Origin: Pukyongia salina
GTDB taxonomy: Bacteria; Bacteroidota; Bacteroidia; Flavobacteriales; Flavobacteriaceae
Reading direction: 5' to 3'
Assembly: GCF_002966125.1 (NCBI RefSeq)
Contig: NZ_CP027062.1
Coordinates: forward strand, 2,542,001-2,606,000
DNA: 64,000 nucleotides
Positions 17,111 to 26,378 of this stretch are shown piece by piece. The notes below the pieces were generated by a model. It was not told the DNA's origin. It did not search any database and was given only the letters and a program-made list of their open reading frames with translations. Every line of letters begins with the position of its first letter. The first letter of the stretch is position 1. The position numbers and the translations under genes were made by a program.

Positions 17111-18175
17111 ATGAGAGCAGATCTTTTGCTTGGTAAATTGGAACAACATTATAGACAACAGTTACCCTTCGTTATCTATGCGTTACCCGGAAGTATGATG
17201 GTGACAGGTCTTTTTCAGCATACCAAGGAACTATATAGCACAACCACTTTATCGGAAAAAGGATTTGTAATGGCTCCATTTTACAATTCATCGTCCTTAC
17301 CGCTTATCCCTGTAAATCGGAGTGAACAAATAAAAGCGGATCTGCGCCCTCTCCGACTAGAAGGAGTACATAAAGAGATCGCAGAAGATGAGGATTCGAG
17401 AACCAGACATATTGCATTGGTCTCTAAAGCTATTGAAACTCTTACTACTTCAGAATTGAAAAAAGTAGTGGTGAGCCGGAAGCAAGACCTGCCGTTACGA
17501 AGTTTCGATATTATTACGTTTACTAGTGTACTTTTTTCTGAAAATACGGATGCTTTCAGGTATCTGTGGTTTCATCCGAAAACAGGGATGTGGTGTGCAG
17601 CCACCCCGGAATTACTACTCTCGGTTGCAGACAAAACATTTAAGACGATGTCCCTGGCAGGAACTCGTTCAAAAGTAAAGCACGGGGATCAACAATGGAC
17701 AAATAAAGAAATTGAAGAACAAGAACTGGTGACCCAAGCGATACTCCGTGATCTGAAGCCTTTTACTTCCGATATCGAAATTTCTGAGACCTATACCAGC
17801 TCTGCAGCGACGTTAGAACATCTTCGAACCGATATTAGCGGGGTTTTAGATCCCAGTGCCAGTATTAAGCAGGTGGTCGATACACTACACCCCACTCCGG
17901 CGGTTTGTGGTACTCCCGCTAAAAAGGCCCTGGAATTTATCGAAACGTTCGAAGGTTATGATCGTGCATTTTACACAGGTTATGTAGGGCCTGTAAATCT
18001 GGATTCTTCTACTAGTAATCTGTTTGTAAACCTTCGATGTATGCGCCTGTCCAATAAGGAAGCATCTATTTATACCGGTGGGGGGATCACAGTACTTTCC
18101 GATCCTATTTCAGAATGGAAAGAGACTTGTAACAAACAGCAAACCATGTTAAAACTACTAGGGGAGTTTCTTTAA
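17111..18175 (+). CDS. menF: Isochorismate synthase (chorismate-binding enzyme)
   Basis: Protein of 354 residues of the anthranilate/isochorismate synthase superfamily. The chorismate-binding core is visible: KKVVVSRKQ, WCAATPELLL, LAGTRSK, EEQELVTQAI, LHPTPAVCGTPAKKAL, then FYTGYVGP and IYTGGGI near the C-terminus. It converts chorismate to isochorismate, the entry step to menaquinone. Lying between the hotdog thioesterase and menD, it is assigned to menaquinone rather than siderophore synthesis. It is shorter than the E. coli enzyme by a reduced N-terminus, as is usual in this phylum. Confidence 0.92.
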   Translation: MRADLLLGKLEQHYRQQLPFVIYALPGSMMVTGLFQHTKELYSTTTLSEKGFVMAPFYNSSSLPLIPVNRSEQIKADLRPLRLEGVHKEIAEDEDSRTRHIALVSKAIETLTTSELKKVVVSRKQDLPLRSFDIITFTSVLFSENTDAFRYLWFHPKTGMWCAATPELLLSVADKTFKTMSLAGTRSKVKHGDQQWTNKEIEEQELVTQAILRDLKPFTSDIEISETYTSSAATLEHLRTDISGVLDPSASIKQVVDTLHPTPAVCGTPAKKALEFIETFEGYDRAFYTGYVGPVNLDSSTSNLFVNLRCMRLSNKEASIYTGGGITVLSDPISEWKETCNKQQTMLKLLGEFL

Positions 18176-18193
18176 ATAATTAAGTGGGCTTCG

Positions 18194-18201
18194 TACCTTT
18201 G
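18194..18201 (+). promoter_or_regulatory. -7 box of menD (leaderless type)
   Basis: TACCTTTG matches the Bacteroidota consensus TAnnTTTG. Only 5 nt separate it from the menD ATG, so transcription should start at or next to the start codon. No TTG lies at the usual -33 distance. Confidence 0.6.
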
Positions 18202-18206
18202 CAATA

Positions 18207-19868
18207 ATGAAATTCTCCAGTAAGCGCCTCTCGCAAACCATCACTCAGTTGTGCCTCATAAAGGAGATCGATCATATTGTGATATCTCCTGGATCCAGAA
18301 ACGCTCCTTTAACGATTGGATTTACGGAACATCCTTCCTTTACATGCTTTAGTATAGTAGACGAGCGCTGTGCGGCATTCTTTGCGCTGGGAGTTGCCCA
18401 ACAAATTAATAGACCGGTAGCGCTTATCTGTACTTCCGGATCTGCTTTATTAAATTACTACCCTGCTGTGGCAGAAGCCTTTTATAGTGATATTCCTTTG
18501 GTAGTGATTAGCGCAGACAGGCCGGAAAAGCTGGTTGAAATAGGGGATGGGCAAACTATTCGGCAGGAGAATGTGTATTCCAACCACATCCTTTATAGTG
18601 CAAATTGCAAGGACGGCGATGAATTCCAACTAAAAAATGAGACCGAGATCAACATAGCTCTTAATACGGCGATCGAATTACAGGGTCCGGTACATATTAA
18701 TGCGCCCTTTGAAGAGCCGTTATACCATAAAACCGATGATCTGCTGGTTAGGCCTCAGCATGTTCCGGCCCGCACTATGGAGGCTTCCGAGCCTGATTTT
18801 AAGGAGTTAGCGCAAATTTGGAATTCGTCTTCCCAAAAGTTAATACTAACAGGAACTTTACCGCCTTTGTCTATAGATGATCAGGTCACTGCTCAATTGG
18901 CGTCAAGAGATGATCTGCTCGTATTTACCGAAGCTACATCCAATTGGCACCACCCTAATTTTATCCCTGCTATCGATCAGTTGATAACGGCGCTTAACCC
19001 GGAAGAGTTCGAAGCCTTACAGCCCGAATTGCTCATCACTTTTGGAGGCATGGTGATCTCTAAGCGAATTAAGGCGTATCTAAGAAAATATAAGCCAAAA
19101 CATCATTGGCATATCAATAAGAAGAAAGCATTCGACACGTATTTTTCGTTAAGCGAGCACCTTAGGATGGATCCTAATACCTTTTTCAGAAAATTTCTAC
19201 CCTTACTACAGCCTGCCCACTCCAATTACCAAAGTTCCTGGTTGCAGATAAGAAAGTATCGCCTCGAGAAACACACCGAATATCTGGGTACGGTAACATA
19301 TTCGGATATCAGGGCATATAGCCTGGTTTTTAATTCGCTCCCGAAAGGTTGCCAGTTACAACTGGCCAATAGCGCGACGGTTCGGTACGCTCAATTATTC
19401 GAACTTAAAAATCAACCAGAAGTTTTTTGCAATCGCGGAACGAGTGGTATTGACGGAAGTACGAGTACGGCCATAGGAGCTGCGGTAGCCTCGGGCAAAC
19501 AAACCGTTTATGTAAGTGGTGACCTCAGTTTTTTCTATGACAGTAATGCGCTATGGAACCAATACATACCCAAAGATCTCAGAATAATTGTTATCAATAA
19601 TTCGGGTGGCGGGATATTTAGGATTTTACCGGGCGCCAAGAGTGCAGCTCATTTTAAAACTTACTTTGAGACCTCGCATAATCTAAACGCAGCTAATTTA
19701 TGCGAAATGTATGATATCGAATATGCGGCCGTTTCGGATGAATTAAGCCTGAAGAATGAGTTATCTTCTTTTTATTCTGAATCGCATCGCCCCAGGCTAT
19801 TGGAGATATTCACACCTCAGGAAGTGAATGATAAGGTGTTGCTAGATTATTTCGAATTTATACGATAA
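18207..19868 (+). CDS. menD: SEPHCHC synthase (menaquinone biosynthesis)
   Basis: Protein of 553 residues, a thiamine-diphosphate enzyme joining isochorismate and 2-oxoglutarate to form 2-succinyl-5-enolpyruvyl-6-hydroxy-3-cyclohexene-1-carboxylate. The N-terminal Pyr domain shows VISPGSRNAPLT and the conserved catalytic Glu region (ERCAAFFALG). The C-terminal PP domain has RGTSGIDGSTSTAIGAA and the thiamine-binding GDLSFFYDSNALWN. It follows menF after 31 nt and also has its own -7 box. Its 3' end overlaps the convergent next gene by 11 nt. Confidence 0.96.
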   Translation: MKFSSKRLSQTITQLCLIKEIDHIVISPGSRNAPLTIGFTEHPSFTCFSIVDERCAAFFALGVAQQINRPVALICTSGSALLNYYPAVAEAFYSDIPLVVISADRPEKLVEIGDGQTIRQENVYSNHILYSANCKDGDEFQLKNETEINIALNTAIELQGPVHINAPFEEPLYHKTDDLLVRPQHVPARTMEASEPDFKELAQIWNSSSQKLILTGTLPPLSIDDQVTAQLASRDDLLVFTEATSNWHHPNFIPAIDQLITALNPEEFEALQPELLITFGGMVISKRIKAYLRKYKPKHHWHINKKKAFDTYFSLSEHLRMDPNTFFRKFLPLLQPAHSNYQSSWLQIRKYRLEKHTEYLGTVTYSDIRAYSLVFNSLPKGCQLQLANSATVRYAQLFELKNQPEVFCNRGTSGIDGSTSTAIGAAVASGKQTVYVSGDLSFFYDSNALWNQYIPKDLRIIVINNSGGGIFRILPGAKSAAHFKTYFETSHNLNAANLCEMYDIEYAAVSDELSLKNELSSFYSESHRPRLLEIFTPQEVNDKVLLDYFEFIR

Positions 19869-20283
19869 CCTTTCCTTCGATAACATACTTTGCCCAGCTC
19901 TTTGCCGCATGCAGGTTGTTAAAGACCCGAAATGGCTTCCGGATGAAATTCTCCTCCATACTGGCCGTATTATACGAGAACTCGTTATAGGTTACAATGG
20001 CGATTCCCTTAAGATTAGGGATCATTTCCAAATATTTATAATCGTTGGGATCTACCGAATATGCATTTATTCTGTTTGAGATATAGACCACCGGCCGAAA
20101 ACCAACCGCTTTCGCGACATCGATCAGCACGGACATCCCGTTTCGAATAGAGATATTAACATTCGCTTTTCCTTCCATGATCACTACATGATCATAGATC
20201 GAAATTTTACCAATCTCGGTGTTTAAAACCTTTCTTGGCATTTCCGGAGATCCGGTAACATTATCTGGGGCAATTGTCATCAT
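19858..20283 (-). CDS. SpoIIAA/STAS-like small protein A
   Basis: Protein of 141 residues without signal or membrane segments. It shares with the neighbour at 20476 the segments PxVYIxNRxNxYSVxPNDYxYLExxPxLKGIAIVT and FxRKPxxxFxN. The alternating strand-helix pattern fits a SpoIIAA-like/STAS fold, a family found widely in Flavobacteriaceae without assigned function. The two genes are clearly paralogues from a local duplication, separated by about 190 nt. Its 3' end overlaps menD. It could be a signalling adaptor, but no phosphoacceptor Ser is evident. Confidence 0.75.
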   Translation of the reverse strand: MMTIAPDNVTGSPEMPRKVLNTEIGKISIYDHVVIMEGKANVNISIRNGMSVLIDVAKAVGFRPVVYISNRINAYSVDPNDYKYLEMIPNLKGIAIVTYNEFSYNTASMEENFIRKPFRVFNNLHAAKSWAKYVIEGKVIV

Positions 20284-20475
20284 AAGCAGGGGGGCTAATA
20301 ATTAAATTTCAGGTTAAATGTAGGAAAATACCACACACATAAAAATATAATTAAGGTCACGGACATATATTTTCGATGAAATACAGTAATGTTTCGACCA
20401 TCCGTTGATTTCGGTACCGGTTAGATTAATTAATATTCAGTAAAAACAAGATTTTGATAGGTAAGATTACCTTAA

Positions 20476-20886
20476 TTAGCTATGAAGTAATTGTTTTCCC
20501 CAGAGATATGCCTCCGATACGTTATCGAATATTTCCATAGGTTTTCTGAAGAAGTTAAGTTCGAGCTCTGCGTTCTTTTTTCCTAGTTCGGTTGGAGTAA
20601 CGATCGCAATACCTTTAAGTGTGGGAACTTTTTCAAGATAGACATAGTCATTAGGATTCACCGAATACGAATTTACCCGGTTGGCGATATATACAAATGG
20701 TCTGCTTCCTACATATTTGAGCCCCATCACCAGAATAGAAAATGCGGTTTTATACGATAAGGTAACACCTTCTTTGGCTTCAACGATTACTATATCCGTG
20801 TAGAAATAAACGGTTACAAGATCGGTTTTTAATACATGCTCTAGTTCCGCTTCTACGGTTAATTTGTGGGGATCTGCCATTTCCAT
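20476..20886 (-). CDS. SpoIIAA/STAS-like small protein B (paralogue)
   Basis: Protein of 136 residues starting at the ATG at 20886; the frame also opens at a GTG two codons earlier and at an ATG two codons later. It is a paralogue of the preceding small protein, with NRVNSYSVNPNDYVYLEKVP and FFRKPMEIFDN in matching positions. It is cytosolic and the function is unknown. The divergent gene at 20961 starts 74 nt away. Confidence 0.75.
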   Translation of the reverse strand: MEMADPHKLTVEAELEHVLKTDLVTVYFYTDIVIVEAKEGVTLSYKTAFSILVMGLKYVGSRPFVYIANRVNSYSVNPNDYVYLEKVPTLKGIAIVTPTELGKKNAELELNFFRKPMEIFDNVSEAYLWGKQLLHS

Positions 20887-20947
20887 TTGCACGTGAAATT
20901 ACGGAATATCTTTAAAAAATCAATAGGATTCATGGCGATTAAATAAC

Positions 20948-20955
20948 TAACTTTG
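20948..20955 (+). promoter_or_regulatory. -7 box of S1 protein gene (leaderless type)
   Basis: TAACTTTG matches TAnnTTTG and ends 5 nt before the ATG at 20961. Confidence 0.6.
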
Positions 20956-20960
20956 CTGCC

Positions 20961-21791
20961 ATGTTACAACTTGGAGAATACCAGCAACTTAGGATACTGC
21001 GAGAAACCGATCCGGGCTTATACCTGGGAAATTCGGAAGGGGATGAAGTATTGCTGCCGCATAAATATAAGCCCGAATCCTTCGAGCTGGGAGACGAATT
21101 AAACGTCTTTGTTTACCTGGACCATGAGGAACGTCCTGTAGCTACCACTTTGGAGCCATATGTGCAATTGAATGAATTTGGATACCTGCACTGCAGTGAT
21201 GTGAATAAATTTGGCGCTTTCATGGACTGGGGTCTGGAGAAACAACTATTTGTTCCCTTTAAAGAGCAGGCACGCCCAATGAAACCGGGCAATTGGTATA
21301 TCGTTCGACTCTATCTGGATGAACAGACCAATAGGTTGACCGGGTCCAGTAAGACCAATAAATTTCTAAGTAATGAGAATCTTACCGTTGCCAAATTTGA
21401 CGAAGTAGATATACTGGTAACACATCTCACCGATAAAGGGGCTAACGTAATTGTTAACGGGATCCACAAAGGGCTTATTTATACTGAAGATATATTCGAG
21501 GATATACGCACCGGTGATCGTTTAAAGGCCTATGTGAAGAAAATACGTCACGACAATAAGTTGGACATAGTCTTGCAAACTCCGGGTTATAAGAGTATCG
21601 AACCAAACGCGAATTATGTCCTGGACGAACTAAAAGCGGCGGGTGGCTTTATTCCTTTACACGATAAATCTGATCCGGAAACGATTAAAAATGAACTTGG
21701 CCTAAGCAAGAAAAGTTTTAAGAAGGCCATTGGTAGTTTGTATAAGGACAAACAGATCGTGATAAAAGAAGATGGAATTGAGTTGATCTGA
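20961..21791 (+). CDS. CvfB-like S1 RNA-binding protein
   Basis: Protein of 276 residues built from S1-like OB domains. The central one (about 65-130) reads FGYLHCSDVNKFGAFMDWGLEKQLFVPFKEQ, and a third lies at about 140-205. A C-terminal winged-helix (about 225-276, IPLHDKSDPETIKNELGLSKKSFKKAIGSL) follows. This order matches CvfB, an RNA-binding regulator of virulence genes in Staphylococcus; in Bacteroidota it is often mislabelled as a GntR regulator. The role is probably RNA binding in post-transcriptional control. Its -7 box sits right at the ATG. Confidence 0.85.
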   Translation: MLQLGEYQQLRILRETDPGLYLGNSEGDEVLLPHKYKPESFELGDELNVFVYLDHEERPVATTLEPYVQLNEFGYLHCSDVNKFGAFMDWGLEKQLFVPFKEQARPMKPGNWYIVRLYLDEQTNRLTGSSKTNKFLSNENLTVAKFDEVDILVTHLTDKGANVIVNGIHKGLIYTEDIFEDIRTGDRLKAYVKKIRHDNKLDIVLQTPGYKSIEPNANYVLDELKAAGGFIPLHDKSDPETIKNELGLSKKSFKKAIGSLYKDKQIVIKEDGIELI

Positions 21792-21864
21792 TCCCGGATC
21801 CTTGATAATTTATCCAATTAATCTTTAGTGTTTTGTATTTTTATGGGAACTAACCAATCTTCTC

Positions 21865-23592
21865 ATGAAAAAAATCTACGTTCTACTTGCCGTTGTATCA
21901 CTACTATTAAGTGCTTGTACTTCTGAAACTTCCAACCAAATACGTTTTACCGTACAACTTTCCGATTCGCTCAATGTAGATGCATTAGACGGCAGACTGC
22001 TACTTATGCTCTCTACAAATAAAGAGGCTGAACCCAGGTTTCAGATAAATAATGGTTTAAATACTCAGTTGATCTTCGGGAAGAATGTAGAAGGTTGGCA
22101 GAAAGGTGAGTCAATCACATTTACTTCTGAAGAGCTTGGTTACCCTATTGAAAACTTAAATGAGATACCGGAAGGCACATACCAGGCTCAGGCCTTGTTA
22201 CACGTTTACGAAACTTTTAACCTATCCACCGGGCATACCGTTAAATTACCTATGGACAATGGCGAAGGACAGCAATGGAATCGTTCTCCGGGAAACATCT
22301 ACAATATCCCTGTTGAAGTTTCTATTGGCGGAAATTCTTCAAATTTAGATCTGGTGATCGATACTGTGATCCCACCCATCGAAGAACCAGAAGATACCGA
22401 ATGGGTAAAGCACATAAAATTTAAATCTGAAAAACTATCCGAATTTTGGGGCAGGGATATGTACCTGGGAGCTCATGTACTGTTACCGAAGGGGTTCGAC
22501 GAGCACCCGGAGGCCAAATATCCTCTCATGATCTTCCATGGCCATTTCCCCAGTGATTTCGGAGATTGGAGGACCTCTCCTCCCGATCCCAACCTGGAGC
22601 CGGAATATTCGGAGCGATTTGGGGTAGAAGGCTATAATATAATTCAGCAGCAAGAGGCCTACAATTTTTACAAACGTTGGAACAGTGAAGATTTTCCTCG
22701 TTTTATTATTATCGAAATTCAGCATCCAACCCCGTATTACGACGATAGTTACGCGGTTAACTCGGCCGCCCAGGGCCCGTATGGCGATGCTATTACCTAC
22801 GAGCTGATACCACATATTGAGCAGAAATTCAGGGGAATTGGAGAGGGCTGGGCCCGCTTCCTCTATGGTGGATCTACCGGTGGATGGGAAGCACTAGCGG
22901 TACAGGTTAAATACCCAGAAGAATATAACGGTTGCTTTGCCGCCTGTCCGGACCCGATAGATTTTAGAGCTTATTGCCTGGTCAATATTTATGAAGACGA
23001 GAATGCGTATTTCTACGATAGTGAATTCCGCTCTCTTGAGATACCCGGGCACAGAGATTACCTGGGTCAAATAAATACAACTGTGAAGGACTATAATCGT
23101 TTGGAACTTGTGTTAGGTGACAAATCGAGATCGGGCCAGCAATGGGATATATGGGAAGCTACCTATTCGCCTTTGGGAGAAGATGGGTATCCAAAACGCC
23201 TTTGGGACAAATACTCTGGGGATATAGACCATGACGTAGCTAAATACTGGCAAGAGAATTACGATCTTCGTTATATCCTTGAACGCGATTGGGAAAAATT
23301 AGGGCCGGAATTACGAGGAAAGATCCACATATATTGTGGCGATATGGACAACTACTATCTCAATAATGCGGTATATCTCATGGAAGATTTTCTGGAAAGT
23401 ACCACAGATCCGTATTACGATGGGGAAGTAGCTTATGGAGATCGTGCAGAACACTGCTGGAACGGGGACCCCGAATTACCCAATCATCTCTCGCGCCTTC
23501 GCTACAATAGTATGTACGTACCTAAGATCATGAAGAGAATAATGGAAAGCGCACCTCCGGGGGCAGATCTTACCAGCTGGCGATACAAATAA
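21865..23592 (+). CDS. Exported alpha/beta-hydrolase esterase (lipoprotein)
   Basis: Protein of 575 residues with a lipoprotein signal (LLLSACTSE, Cys18). An N-terminal beta domain (about 25-165) precedes a putative-esterase domain. The nucleophile elbow is GGSTGGWEA, with Ser at about residue 337, and DRAEHCWNGDPELP supplies a His near the C-terminus. Family members include esterase D-like enzymes and feruloyl/acetyl-xylan esterases, so the substrate may be an ester-decorated carbohydrate or peptide. It is predicted to face the periplasm or cell surface. The gene ends one base from the convergent TPR gene. Confidence 0.8.
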   Translation: MKKIYVLLAVVSLLLSACTSETSNQIRFTVQLSDSLNVDALDGRLLLMLSTNKEAEPRFQINNGLNTQLIFGKNVEGWQKGESITFTSEELGYPIENLNEIPEGTYQAQALLHVYETFNLSTGHTVKLPMDNGEGQQWNRSPGNIYNIPVEVSIGGNSSNLDLVIDTVIPPIEEPEDTEWVKHIKFKSEKLSEFWGRDMYLGAHVLLPKGFDEHPEAKYPLMIFHGHFPSDFGDWRTSPPDPNLEPEYSERFGVEGYNIIQQQEAYNFYKRWNSEDFPRFIIIEIQHPTPYYDDSYAVNSAAQGPYGDAITYELIPHIEQKFRGIGEGWARFLYGGSTGGWEALAVQVKYPEEYNGCFAACPDPIDFRAYCLVNIYEDENAYFYDSEFRSLEIPGHRDYLGQINTTVKDYNRLELVLGDKSRSGQQWDIWEATYSPLGEDGYPKRLWDKYSGDIDHDVAKYWQENYDLRYILERDWEKLGPELRGKIHIYCGDMDNYYLNNAVYLMEDFLESTTDPYYDGEVAYGDRAEHCWNGDPELPNHLSRLRYNSMYVPKIMKRIMESAPPGADLTSWRYK

Positions 23593-23593
23593 T

Positions 23594-24610
23594 TTACTGG
23601 CCTATCCATTTTTCGAAAGCGAACATTTCCAGGGTGTGTTCCTCTATCCATTTGGCCGAACTCTCATTGATGTTCTCGGTAATATGATAGAAGTATGCTT
23701 CCATATGATCCGATTTCGCCAATTTATCGAAGAAAGGGATATAGAAATTCCAGTATATACTTTCAGAATTTCCGTGGCGTTCCTTCATTTCACCCAGATG
23801 TTTAAAGAATCGGGTGCTGTTCTTAATAAAAAGTTCTTCCCGAGACAGATCTTTATTCTCTTCGTCCGAAATACCTGAAGCCAGTAATGCCAGTAATAAT
23901 TCGGAGGCAGAAAATTCGCTGTTCAGATCGGCGGATAGACTAATGTTTATTGATTTCGTATTTCCGTCTTCTATGGTTACATTTCCTCCCATAATGCTAT
24001 TAATGTCTACAAAAACATCCCTGGCCCTCTCCGAGCCGGGGTTTAGAAAAAGGAAATAATGATAAGATAGTAATGCCTGTACTCGATTATTGGTTTCAAA
24101 CTGCAGGAAACCCATTAATAAATGAGAGGTAGGGTATACAGGATCGAGTTTTATAGCGGTAGTTAATTCTTCGATTGCGGTCTCGGGTTCTCCTTTTTTA
24201 TACAGTTGATAGGCCAGATTATAATGAAGAGTAGGTTCGTTCTTAAATTCGTTCACGGCCTTTTTAAAGAGTTTATACGCCGCTTTGGATTTTCCCATAT
24301 TATCAAGACTAAGACCTTTGTTTATTGTTGCCGGCAAAAGGTGTTCGTTGTTAAGATCTAGCACCTTGTCGTAATATTTTATGTCCGTTTTAAAATCCCC
24401 TTTGTGATAATAACTTAGGCCGATCTCATAAAGAACCATAGCCGATTTCGGGTCGATCTCAAGGGCGGTTTCGTAGGTAGCAATAGCCTTGTCGAATTCC
24501 CCACGGTCGTGATATACGATCCCTTCTTCCACTATACTAACTACATCGTTTTGAGAAAATATCGGAGATAAATTCAGTAAAAAAAATACCAGGAAAAAGC
24601 TACGGATCAT
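23594..24610 (-). CDS. Exported TPR protein
   Basis: Protein of 338 residues starting at the ATG at 24610 (MIRSFFLVFFLL). The signal peptide (to about residue 20, SPIFSQ) is followed by about five tetratricopeptide repeats at 25-200 (for example GEFDKAIATYETALEIDPKSA and GEPETAIEELTTAIKLDP). A C-terminal helical domain of 130 residues has no known signature. It is probably a periplasmic scaffold. It may be co-transcribed with the two upstream minus-strand genes. Confidence 0.82.
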   Translation of the reverse strand: MIRSFFLVFFLLNLSPIFSQNDVVSIVEEGIVYHDRGEFDKAIATYETALEIDPKSAMVLYEIGLSYYHKGDFKTDIKYYDKVLDLNNEHLLPATINKGLSLDNMGKSKAAYKLFKKAVNEFKNEPTLHYNLAYQLYKKGEPETAIEELTTAIKLDPVYPTSHLLMGFLQFETNNRVQALLSYHYFLFLNPGSERARDVFVDINSIMGGNVTIEDGNTKSINISLSADLNSEFSASELLLALLASGISDEENKDLSREELFIKNSTRFFKHLGEMKERHGNSESIYWNFYIPFFDKLAKSDHMEAYFYHITENINESSAKWIEEHTLEMFAFEKWIGQ

Positions 24611-24679
24611 AGGTATGCGTTTCAAATAATGATAATTGCGTTACCTACTTTATAATTGCAGTACGTACGCTTGTTTAAT

Positions 24680-25123
24680 TTAAAATCCTCTGCCAACTCT
24701 GTAAGGCGCGCAACGCGCACAAATACCAAAAGGCGGGCAGGGATCCATAAGGTCGAGGCCTCGCATTTCTTTATAGACCGAATTAGTGACCCGGGTTTTC
24801 CCGTCGGATAAATAACTGGATCGAGCACCAAATCCGAAAAATTCAGACTGAATTTCCTTTACATTAACATTGGCCGGAACGTATGCTTGTTCGTTTTGGA
24901 TAGCGCTAACCATATCCACATTGGCACGGTAATTATCTACATTCATCTGAAAATCGTTCAATCCGATCTTCTTAAAAGATGTTTCTGCCTTAAAACTATA
25001 AATGGTCAATTCTTCCAACTGCGGTAACGAATTGGAATTGATGGTAAAATATCGCGTACTGAAATCGTTCTGACTCATCAGCGAAATCGGAAGACAAAAA
25101 AGTATGATATACCAGGTTTTCAT
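24680..25123 (-). CDS. Exported hypothetical protein
   Basis: Protein of 147 residues. I start it at the ATG at 25123 (MKTWYIILFCLPISLMSQ) because a TAnnTTTG box ends 6 nt upstream and a signal peptide begins there; the frame opens six codons earlier. The middle is without recognisable motifs. The C-terminus is Cys/Pro-rich (PCPPFGICARCAPYRVGRGF) and could bind a metal or form disulfides. It lies between a TPR protein and a C1 peptidase in the same direction. I do not recognise the family. Confidence 0.6.
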   Translation of the reverse strand: MKTWYIILFCLPISLMSQNDFSTRYFTINSNSLPQLEELTIYSFKAETSFKKIGLNDFQMNVDNYRANVDMVSAIQNEQAYVPANVNVKEIQSEFFGFGARSSYLSDGKTRVTNSVYKEMRGLDLMDPCPPFGICARCAPYRVGRGF

Positions 25124-25129
25124 CGATTC

Positions 25130-25137
25130 CAAATATA
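25130..25137 (-). promoter_or_regulatory. -7 box (leaderless type)
   Basis: Minus-strand TATATTTG ends 6 nt before the ATG at 25123. It supports that start over the longer frame. Confidence 0.55.
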
Positions 25138-25156
25138 TCAAAAATGATTCCGAAAG

Positions 25157-26275
25157 TTATAAATTTAACTTTTTCGCTGTGGCCTGAGGCACCGCATCCT
25201 TATGAATTGTAATGCTAATGGCTTTAAGTTTCATATAGGCTTCACTAAAATACACGTAGCCACCATTGGCATTTCTGCTCTCATCGGTTCCCCAGCTGTT
25301 CTTCACCTTATAATACTTGGTTCCGTTTTGATCGCGCAGTATCCCTGTAATATGCATTAAATGATCATCGGTGGTTGTGAAATTTTCAAATTCACCCTGG
25401 CGATATTCCTGACTAATACTCATTTCAGGATACACTCCCTGTAAGGCTTTTATATTATTATCGGCATCCTTCGGAATTACAGCTACCCCGTCCTTAGATG
25501 AAAAGGTACGTTCGCTTACATCACAGTCCAATTCGACGGTGAATCCATTCTTTAGAGCATTGTCCAGGGTTGCGATCATCTCGTCTAGAGGTACGTTATA
25601 CATGCTTCCATAACTCCAGTTGTCGGGAATATTCAGGATAAATTCTGAATAGAATGGAGCCTGGGTAAAAGAGGTTATAGTTATATAATCCTCGGGAACT
25701 ATCTTAGTCATTTCAAGAAACGACATGGGCGTGTACTGTCTTCCTTCGTAGGCAAAAATATTTGGATTTTGCCCCATGTAAACATCTAGTACCGCTTCTA
25801 TGGCATCGTCCCATTTCTTGCTGAGTTTTCTTCCGGGGTTGTCCACATAGGTCTCTACCATGGCTGTTAAGACAGCGGCCATCTCGGCATGATTATGCCC
25901 GGTCTCACCTTTAAATATCCCACTGTAAGCCGATTGCGGGACGAGCCCATAATCCCTCACAGAGTTCATCACATCGTGAGCCAGCCCGCCTTCACTAAAC
26001 TGCGCTTTTCCTTGTCGCATCACATAATTCTCGGCTTTTTTCGGGTAGGTGTTTCGCACGGTATACATTTCGGAAAGATCGATCTCCTTCCCGGTAAGCC
26101 TGATGATCTCCGATTCTAAAAAAGACGTACTGGAAAAACTCCAGCAGGTACCGGTGCGTCCCTGGCTGATTACCGGCGTGGTCTCCAGGTCAATTTCGGT
26201 TGTGAACTTATACGGCTGCTGTGCGTAAGTACTTATTGTGAATAGGATTCCGAAGAGAAAAATGAGATATCGCAT
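25157..26275 (-). CDS. C1 family papain-like cysteine peptidase
   Basis: Protein of 372 residues with a signal peptide (about 1-18, ISTYAQ). The catalytic site is plain: Gln in ISQGRTG, Cys44 in GTCWSFSS, His308 in LMHITGI and Asn326 in KNSWG. The overall layout, with Cys near the mature N-terminus and a long insert, resembles bleomycin hydrolase/aminopeptidase C (PepC) rather than classical papain, but here it is exported. It probably trims peptides in the periplasm. Confidence 0.9.
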   Translation of the reverse strand: MRYLIFLFGILFTISTYAQQPYKFTTEIDLETTPVISQGRTGTCWSFSSTSFLESEIIRLTGKEIDLSEMYTVRNTYPKKAENYVMRQGKAQFSEGGLAHDVMNSVRDYGLVPQSAYSGIFKGETGHNHAEMAAVLTAMVETYVDNPGRKLSKKWDDAIEAVLDVYMGQNPNIFAYEGRQYTPMSFLEMTKIVPEDYITITSFTQAPFYSEFILNIPDNWSYGSMYNVPLDEMIATLDNALKNGFTVELDCDVSERTFSSKDGVAVIPKDADNNIKALQGVYPEMSISQEYRQGEFENFTTTDDHLMHITGILRDQNGTKYYKVKNSWGTDESRNANGGYVYFSEAYMKLKAISITIHKDAVPQATAKKLNL

Positions 26276-26280
26276 GGTTT

Positions 26281-26288
26281 CAAATTTA
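26281..26288 (-). promoter_or_regulatory. -7 box of C1 peptidase (leaderless type)
   Basis: Minus-strand TAAATTTG ends 5 nt before the ATG at 26275. Confidence 0.6.
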
Positions 26289-26355
26289 AGTCGATGTAAG
26301 GATCTGAAATGAAAAGTAGACTCCTTGAGTAACGACGATTAAAGAGAATTAATTT

Positions 26356-26363
26356 TATCTTTG
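26356..26363 (+). promoter_or_regulatory. -7 box of menB
   Basis: TATCTTTG matches TAnnTTTG and lies 15 nt before the ATG at 26379. It overlaps the alternative TTG start at 26361, which argues against that start. Confidence 0.6.
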
Positions 26364-26378
26364 GTAAAAATAAAAAAT

